Assembly: GCA_964246185.1 (NCBI GenBank)
Contig: CAXTPP010000100.1
Span: 1-13,008 of the forward strand
DNA from: LMUY01 sp964246185
GTDB taxonomy: Bacteria; Pseudomonadota; Alphaproteobacteria; Acetobacterales; Acetobacteraceae
Length of the DNA stretch: 13,008 bases
Direction of reading: 5' to 3'
The notes beneath the pieces are model-generated. The model was not told the DNA's origin, did no database searches, and was given only the letters and a program-made list of their open reading frames with translations. A program made the position numbers and the translations under genes. Positions 9,146-13,008 of this stretch are shown here, in pieces (the stretch's first letter is position 1; each line of letters begins with the position of its first letter).

Positions 9146-9916
9146 ATGGGATATTGGGGCAAGGTGATCGGCGGCGCTGCCGGCCTGGTGATGGGCGGGC
9201 CGTTCGGGGCGGTGATGGGCGCGGCGCTGGGCCATGCCGCCGACCAGGGGCTGCCCAAATTTAAGCTGCCGGGCGGCATGGGGCTGAACCCGGCCCGCAT
9301 CGCCGCCATGCTGGGAGGGCGGGACCAGCTGTTCGCCATCGGGGTGGTCGTGCTGTCCGCCAAGCTGGCCAAGTGCGACGGCGCCGTGTCGCGCGAGGAG
9401 ATCGACGCCTTCAAGCGCCAGTTCCGCATCCCACCGGAGGCCGTGCGGGACGTGGGCCGCATGTTCGACGCCGCGCGGGACAGCAACGAAGGCTTCGAGG
9501 CCTACGCCGCCCAGCTCGGGGACGCCTTCGCCGACACGCCCGGCGTACTGGAGGACGTGCTGGCCGCGCTGTTCGCCATCGCGCGGGCGGACAAGCCGGT
9601 CAACGGGCGCGAGACCGACTTCCTGCAACGGGTGCATCGCCGCTTCCGTCTCGGGGCGCTCAGCTGGGACCGCGCCAGCGGCGCCGCGCCACGCTTCCGG
9701 CCGGAGCCGACCGATGACGCCTACGCCGTGCTGGGCGTCCTGCGCACGGCCAGCAACGACGAGGTGCGCGCCGCCTGGAAGACGCTGGTGCGGGCCAACC
9801 ACCCGGACAGCCTGGCCTCCCGCGGGGTGCCGGCGGAGTTCATCGCCAGCGCCACGGACAAGGTGGCCGGCATCAATGCCGCCTGGGACCAGGTGAAGCG
9901 CGAACGCGCGCTGTGA
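9146..9916 (+). CDS. DjlA-like membrane-anchored co-chaperone (TerB + J domain)
   Basis: Predicted 256-residue inner-membrane protein with its J domain in the cytosol, where it would stimulate DnaK. An N-terminal glycine-zipper segment (GGAAGLVMGGPFGAVMGAAL, 9-28) is the likely membrane anchor. A TerB-like helical domain spans about 60-170, with two acidic turns (KCDGAVSREE 76-85; RADKPVNGRE 147-156). A C-terminal J domain (about 190-256) carries the essential HPD at 219-221. This order matches DjlA-type proteins. ATG 9146 starts 9 bases after the GT4 stop, with GGTAAG upstream. It shares four bases with ampD. The pairing with ampD and rnpB fits an old chromosomal neighbourhood rather than the glycan locus itself. 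Confidence 0.9.
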   Translation: MGYWGKVIGGAAGLVMGGPFGAVMGAALGHAADQGLPKFKLPGGMGLNPARIAAMLGGRDQLFAIGVVVLSAKLAKCDGAVSREEIDAFKRQFRIPPEAVRDVGRMFDAARDSNEGFEAYAAQLGDAFADTPGVLEDVLAALFAIARADKPVNGRETDFLQRVHRRFRLGALSWDRASGAAPRFRPEPTDDAYAVLGVLRTASNDEVRAAWKTLVRANHPDSLASRGVPAEFIASATDKVAGINAAWDQVKRERAL

Positions 9917-10611
9917 GGCAGGCCCCCAGCCCCAACCACGACGCCCGGCCGGACGGCGTGCCGGTCGATATGCTGCTGCTGCACTACACCGGCATGAAGA
10001 CCGCCGCCGAGGCGGTTGCCCGCTTGCGGGACCCGGCCTCCCGCGTGTCGTCGCACTACGTGGTGGAGGAGGACGGGCTAGTCTGGCAGCTCGTCGCGGA
10101 GAAGCGCCGGGCCTGGCACGCCGGGGTTTCACACTGGCGCGGCCATACGGGGCTGAACGACCGGACGGTCGGGGTCGAGATCGTCAACCCCGGCCACCAA
10201 TGGGGCTACCGGCCGTTCCCGGCGTTGCAGATGGCGGCCGTGTGCGAGCTTTGCCTCGGCGTGCTGCGGCGTCATCCCATCCCAGCCCGCAACGTGGTGG
10301 CCCACAGCGACGTGGCGCCCGACCGCAAGGATGACCCGGGCGAATTGTTCGACTGGCAGGGGCTGGGCGCGAACGGGGTCGGGCTGTGGCCAGACGGCGA
10401 TGCTGAGCCGGTGGCAGACGTGATGGCTGCGCTGGGCGGCATCGGCTATCGCACCGACCTGCCAGAGGAAATGCTGCTGCGCGCGTTCCAGCGCCATTGG
10501 CGGCCGCGTCGCGTGGATGGGTTGGCGGATGACGAGACCCGGGCGAGGATGGGAGATGTGCTGCTCCGCATCGCCGAAATGGAGGCTGCATCCGCCCAAG
10601 GAGCTGGCTAG
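9913..10611 (+). CDS. ampD: N-acetylmuramoyl-L-alanine amidase, AmpD type, with C-terminal peptidoglycan-binding domain
   Basis: Predicted 232-residue cytosolic zinc amidase that removes the peptide from 1,6-anhydro-muropeptides during cell-wall recycling. Zinc ligands match AmpD: H24 (LLHYTG), H131 and D141, with K139 and E89 (GVEIVN) at the other active-site positions. The block AHSDVAPDRKDDPG (130-143) is characteristic. A PG_binding_1-like helical domain spans about 164-222. There is no signal peptide, which fits cytosolic AmpD rather than periplasmic AmiD. GTG 9913 overlaps the TGA of the DjlA-like gene, pointing to translational coupling. Many alphaproteobacteria have the same arrangement next to rnpB (from memory). 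Loss of AmpD in other bacteria raises beta-lactamase; no ampR or ampC is seen here. Confidence 0.92.
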   Translation: MRQAPSPNHDARPDGVPVDMLLLHYTGMKTAAEAVARLRDPASRVSSHYVVEEDGLVWQLVAEKRRAWHAGVSHWRGHTGLNDRTVGVEIVNPGHQWGYRPFPALQMAAVCELCLGVLRRHPIPARNVVAHSDVAPDRKDDPGELFDWQGLGANGVGLWPDGDAEPVADVMAALGGIGYRTDLPEEMLLRAFQRHWRPRRVDGLADDETRARMGDVLLRIAEMEAASAQGAG

Positions 10612-10619
10612 GCCAACCG

Positions 10620-10637
10620 ATTTGCATCGTTGCAAAT
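10620..10637. repeat. inverted repeat after ampD
   Basis: ATTTGCA-TCGT-TGCAAAT, 7-bp perfect arms, starting 9 bases after the ampD stop. It could weakly end the GT4-djlA-ampD transcript or bind a dimeric regulator. There is no U-run after it. Confidence 0.5.
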
Positions 10638-10796
10638 GCTGCTGCGCCGCAACCTGCGTCGCGCCTGAGGCGGCAACATGAACACCATGCCAGCAGCACG
10701 AACATCACACCCAGAGATGGTTATTATTTGTGCAATGGTGTCGTTAAACAAAGCCAACAGTAAGAAGCTGTTGATCTTATTTAGGATTCTCAGCGT

Positions 10797-10825
10797 TTGT
10801 GACAATTAGAATTATTAGTTCTAAT
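10797..10825 (+). promoter_or_regulatory. candidate promoter in the AT-rich island
   Basis: TTGTGA (10797-10802), 17 bp, TCTAAT (10820-10825). The -10 lies in the right arm of the ATTAGAA/TTCTAAT inverted repeat, so a bound dimer would block it. It points toward rnpB about 230 bp downstream. Confidence 0.35.
10805..10825. repeat. inverted repeat ATTAGAA-N7-TTCTAAT
   Basis: Perfect 7-bp arms around a 7-base centre, in the AT-rich island. The layout fits an operator or a weak RNA hairpin. It is unexplained by any neighbouring gene. Confidence 0.5.
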
Positions 10826-11022
10826 CGAAACTTATTTATACTCAAACAACTTGATACATTTGTATGGGATACTGTAGCAGGACTGTGTCGGCGCACCGAA
10901 ATTTCATGGCCTCAGGCACGATCGAATCGGACACGCATCCGGTCCACGGCATACCATGACACTGTTGGAAATCGGCGTGAAGCGGCTTTTAGCGATCTTT
11001 GCAAAGGTGCCGTCCTATCTGC

Positions 11023-11052
11023 TTGACGGCTGACCCGCCAAGCGCGCACACA
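11023..11052 (+). promoter_or_regulatory. possible rnpB promoter
   Basis: A good -35, TTGACG (11023-11028), lies 18 bp before CACACA (11047-11052), a poor -10. The spacing to the expected RNA 5' end at about 11060 is right for a promoter serving rnpB directly. Confidence 0.4.
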
Positions 11053-11059
11053 CGGTGCA

Positions 11060-11482
11060 GTCAGGCGGCTGGACGGCCGCTGCCTTCCATTTACGGAGGG
11101 TGGAGGAAAGTCCGGGCTCCACGGGAAGACGGTGCCGGTTAACGGCCGGCGGGGGCGACCTCAGGGAAAGTGCCACAGAAAACAGACCACCCGCTTGATT
11201 TTGCGGGAAAGGGTGAAACGGGGCGGTAAGAGCGCACCGCGCTTCTGGCAACAGGGGCGGCAGGGTAAACCCCACCGGGAGCAAGACCGAATAGGGGTGG
11301 CCGGCGGCGTTCCCGCTCCGGCGGGAATGGACGCAGGGGCTTTCTCGCCCTGCCGCCCGGGTTGGTCGCGTGAGGCGTACGGCGACGCGCGCCCCAGAGG
11401 AATGGCCGTCCAACGCGGAGGCCCAGGCGCGCAAGCACCTTGGCCGAAGTGCGGACAGAACCCGGCTTACAGGCCGCCTGAC
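11060..11482 (+). ncRNA. rnpB: RNase P RNA (type A)
   Basis: Catalytic RNA of RNase P, which trims the 5' leader of pre-tRNA. The ends form a perfect 10-bp P1 helix (GTCAGGCGGC at 11060-11069 with GCCGCCTGAC at 11473-11482). Universal blocks are present: GAGGAAAGTCCGGGC (11103-11117), the GGTAAACCCC ... GGAGCAAGACCGAATAGG region (about 11264-11297), and the ACAGAA-CCCGGCTTAC block (11455-11470) that forms the P4 partner. The length of about 423 nt is normal for alphaproteobacterial type A. The exact 3' end could extend a few bases. Protein-like frames across it on both strands are shadows. Confidence 0.96.
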
Positions 11483-11528
11483 ACTCAACCCGCGATCAAA
11501 CGGTCTTTTGCCGGCAAAATATTGATGG

Positions 11529-11557
11529 CGAGTCGTAAACGGAACTCGTGTCTTTTT
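11529..11557 (+). terminator. weak candidate intrinsic terminator after rnpB
   Basis: CGAGT / ACTCG stem with a 10-base loop, then TGTCTTTTT. The stem is short (5 bp plus one G-U), so this is tentative. A nearby palindrome TTTTGCCGGCAAAA (11506-11519) has no loop or U-run. Confidence 0.3.
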
Positions 11558-11620
11558 GGTAACAAGCCTGTGAAAACCAAAGGATCGCGCACGGGTCGCT
11601 GAGACAAAGTGACAAGACCT

Positions 11621-11649
11621 TTGACGCCCATTTTGGCCCATGATATCCC
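11621..11649 (+). promoter_or_regulatory. candidate mraZ (dcw cluster) promoter
   Basis: TTGACG (11621-11626), 17 bp, TATCCC (11644-11649), with a TG one base upstream of the -10 (extended -10 form). The spacing is ideal and the -35 strong, the -10 weak. The whole spacer is occupied by the CCCAT boxes, so bound MraZ would block RNA polymerase. Confidence 0.5.
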
Positions 11650-11661
11650 ATGCTCTCCCAT
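11627..11661. promoter_or_regulatory. MraZ-box array: four CCCAT repeats at 10-bp spacing
   Basis: CCCAT occurs at 11627, 11637, 11647 and 11657, separated by TTTGG, GATAT and GCTCT. Read on the minus strand these are ATGGG boxes with 5-bp gaps. In E. coli, MraZ binds direct TGGGN repeats with 5-bp spacers upstream of its own gene (established). The helical-turn spacing and the location 65 bp before mraZ make autoregulation of the dcw cluster very likely here. Confidence 0.8.
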
Positions 11662-11671
11662 GAACAGGGGT

Positions 11672-11691
11672 CGCCCGAGCAGGCTCGGGCG
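11672..11691 (+). promoter_or_regulatory. strong hairpin in the mraZ leader
   Basis: CGCCCGAG-CAGG-CTCGGGCG, 8-bp perfect stem with a 4-base loop, between the MraZ boxes and the mraZ start. It lacks a U-run, so it is more likely an RNA-stabilising or translation-affecting leader structure than a terminator. Confidence 0.5.
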
Positions 11692-11726
11692 GTCCGATTG
11701 CAGGTCGAGGGGTGTGCCGGGCCGCA

Positions 11727-12194
11727 ATGAATCAGTTCCTTGGGACGCATCAAAACCGGCTGGACGCGAAAGGGCGGGTGTCGATCCCCGCTTCGTTCCG
11801 CACGGCGCTGCGCGCGGGAGCGGAGCCGGACGCGGCCACCAGCCTTATTTTGCGCACGTCCCACAAGCACCCCTGCATCGAGGGTTGGCCGCTGTCGACG
11901 TTCCAGGAAATGTCCCGCGGAATCAATAAGCTACGGCAGTTCAGCGACGAACATGAGGATCTCTCCACCTCGGTTTACGCCAACGCCTACGAGACCGAGA
12001 CCGACAAGGAAGGCCGCATCCTGCTCTCGGCAGACCTCGTGGAGCACGCTGGGCTGAGCAGCCTGGCGTCGTTCATGGGCATGGGCGAGATCTTCCAGAT
12101 TTGGGAACCTGCGGCTTGCGCCCGGCGCAAGGCAGAGGCGCGTGAGGCCGCACGCCTGCGAAACCTCAGCCCCCCTGCCGAGTCGGCGGCATGA
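11727..12194 (+). CDS. mraZ: transcriptional regulator MraZ
   Basis: Predicted 155-residue DNA-binding regulator with the AbrB-like swapped-hairpin fold, forming rings that bind repeated boxes upstream of the dcw cluster. The two family repeats show as D-AKGR (13-17) with VSIPASFR after it, and D-KEGR (93-97) with ILLSADL after it. ATG 11727 gives the usual N terminus (FLGTHQNRLDAKGR); a GTG 15 bases upstream (11712) is also in frame. The only purine-rich site, GAGGGG, is far from the ATG, so the start is not fully certain. Its TGA overlaps the ATG of rsmH, as expected for an operon. The C-terminal tail after ~130 is Ala/Arg-rich and variable. Confidence 0.95.
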   Translation: MNQFLGTHQNRLDAKGRVSIPASFRTALRAGAEPDAATSLILRTSHKHPCIEGWPLSTFQEMSRGINKLRQFSDEHEDLSTSVYANAYETETDKEGRILLSADLVEHAGLSSLASFMGMGEIFQIWEPAACARRKAEAREAARLRNLSPPAESAA

Positions 12195-13008
12195 GCGGCC
12201 ATGTTCCCGTCATGCTGCCCGAGGTTCTAGAGATCTTGGCGCCCCGCGGCGGAGCGTCTTACCTGGACGCGACCTTCGGCGGCGGCGGCTATGCTGCCGC
12301 CATGCTCGCGGCGGCCCCGTGCATGGTGTGGGCGATCGACCGGGACCCGGACGCCATCGCCCGCGGCGCTGAGCTGGCCGCCCGCTACCCGGGCCGGCTG
12401 CATCTGCTGCACGGCTCGTTCGGGGACATGCTGGCCCTTCTGGCCGCCCACGGCGTCGATCGGCTGGACGGCGTGGTGATGGACCTCGGCCTGTCCTCCT
12501 TCCAGATCGACGACCCGGCCCGCGGCTTCTCCTTCCGCAGCGACGGCCCGCTCGACATGCGGATGGACCGCGCCGGCCCCACCGCCGCCAATCTGGTGGC
12601 GACCCTGGGCGAAGCGGAGCTGGCCGACACCTTGTATCAGCTCGGCGAGGAGAGGCGGTCGCGCCGGGTCGCACGCGCCATCGTGCAGGCGCGTGCCGAG
12701 CAGCCCATCGCCACCACGGCGCAGTTGGCCGCCATCATCCGCCGGGCCGTGCCGAAGGACGCCTCCGGCATAGACCCGGCGACTCGCTCGTTCCAGGCCC
12801 TGCGCATCCGGGTCAATGACGAGCTGGGCCAGGTGGAGCGCGCTCTGGCGCAGGCTGCGTCCCTGCTGGCCCCAGGCGCGCGGCTGGTGGTGGTGTCGTT
12901 CCATTCGGGCGAGGACCGGTTGGTCAAGCGGTTCATGACGGCGGCGGCCGGCCGCCTGCCCGCGCCGTCCCGGCATGACCCGGGCGGACTGGACCGCCGC
13001 CGTCATGA
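12191..13008 (+). CDS. rsmH: 16S rRNA (cytosine(1402)-N4)-methyltransferase RsmH, N-terminal 272 residues (cut by window edge)
   Basis: SAM-dependent methyltransferase that modifies C1402 in the 16S decoding centre (formerly MraW). The start HVPVMLPEVL, the SAM loop LDATFGGGGYAAAM (25-38), AIDRDPDAI (48-56), VMDLGLSSFQIDD (96-108) and GFSFRSDGPLDMRMD (112-126) are all family hallmarks. ATRSFQALRIRVNDEL (197-212) is too. The late motif reads SFHSGEDRLVKRF (236-248), where Leu is usual in place of Gly240. The ATG overlaps the mraZ stop (ATGA), implying coupled translation. The family has about 310-340 residues, so roughly 40-70 are missing beyond the edge. Confidence 0.97.
   Translation, partial: MSGHVPVMLPEVLEILAPRGGASYLDATFGGGGYAAAMLAAAPCMVWAIDRDPDAIARGAELAARYPGRLHLLHGSFGDMLALLAAHGVDRLDGVVMDLGLSSFQIDDPARGFSFRSDGPLDMRMDRAGPTAANLVATLGEAELADTLYQLGEERRSRRVARAIVQARAEQPIATTAQLAAIIRRAVPKDASGIDPATRSFQALRIRVNDELGQVERALAQAASLLAPGARLVVVSFHSGEDRLVKRFMTAAAGRLPAPSRHDPGGLDRRRH

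Larger units (their letters stand above)
10612..11059. other. 448-bp non-coding region with AT-rich core, between ampD and rnpB
   Basis: No supported gene. It begins with a palindrome after the ampD stop. A strongly AT-rich stretch follows (about 10720-10880), with an inverted repeat and promoter-like hexamers, and then normal GC content up to rnpB. The AT-rich part stands out from everything else in the window except the flippase/GNAT promoter region. It may hold regulatory sites, a small RNA, or a remnant of inserted DNA. Short reading frames here have unlikely starts and no recognisable product. Confidence 0.7.

Noticed and set aside
10608..10805. 65-codon minus-strand frame with a hydrophobic N terminus in the AT-rich region
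   Set aside because: It starts with TTG, lacks a ribosome site, overlaps the ampD end and shows no family resemblance. The hydrophobic residues follow from AT-rich codons.
10799..11026. 75-codon plus-strand frame in the AT-rich region
   Set aside because: It starts with a weak GTG, crosses the presumed rnpB promoter region and has no recognisable domain.
11015..11641. Long frames over rnpB on both strands
   Set aside because: The sequence is clearly RNase P RNA by P1 pairing and conserved blocks; the frames are chance.

Overview
The window is very GC-rich chromosomal DNA. Its gene set fits an alphaproteobacterium, most likely of the Rhodospirillales/Acetobacteraceae kind. The reasons are a type-A RNase P RNA gene directly upstream of mraZ-rsmH, a DjlA-like/AmpD pair upstream of that RNA, and dispersed palindromic repeats inside and between genes. 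The genus cannot be fixed from the sequence alone.

Left part (1-4900): the first two thirds of a HyuA/5-oxoprolinase-type ATPase reads leftward off the window edge. It carries an in-frame palindromic element and a long C/G homopolymer tract in a linker. Next come a leftward Wzx-like flippase gene and a divergent rightward GNAT (Acetyltransf_6-like) gene. These two share an AT-rich promoter region and are flanked on both outer sides by directly repeated copies of a ~120-bp hairpin-rich element with short terminal inverted repeats.

Middle part (4900-9140): this is a cell-surface glycan block. A leftward set encodes a GT9 heptosyltransferase-like enzyme, an SDR nucleotide-sugar epimerase resembling CDP-paratose/tyvelose 2-epimerases, and a GT25 LPS-type glycosyltransferase. 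A GT4 glycosyltransferase gene runs the other way. Together with the flippase, these genes look like part of an LPS-core, O-antigen or exopolysaccharide pathway.

Right part (9140-13008): the GT4 gene leads directly into a membrane-anchored TerB/J-domain DjlA-like co-chaperone gene and a cytosolic AmpD-type anhydro-muropeptide amidase gene whose start overlaps the previous stop. A 448-bp non-coding stretch with a striking AT-rich core follows, then rnpB. The division and cell-wall (dcw) cluster then begins with mraZ and rsmH, which share an ATGA overlap; rsmH is cut by the window edge. The mraZ promoter region carries four CCCAT boxes at exact 10-bp spacing, the layout expected for MraZ autoregulation, followed by a strong leader hairpin.

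No CRISPR array, tRNA gene, transposase or phage gene was seen. I see no complete novel system. The most unusual items are the paired structured repeats around the flippase/acetyltransferase module, the element inside the oxoprolinase gene, and the AT-rich island before rnpB.
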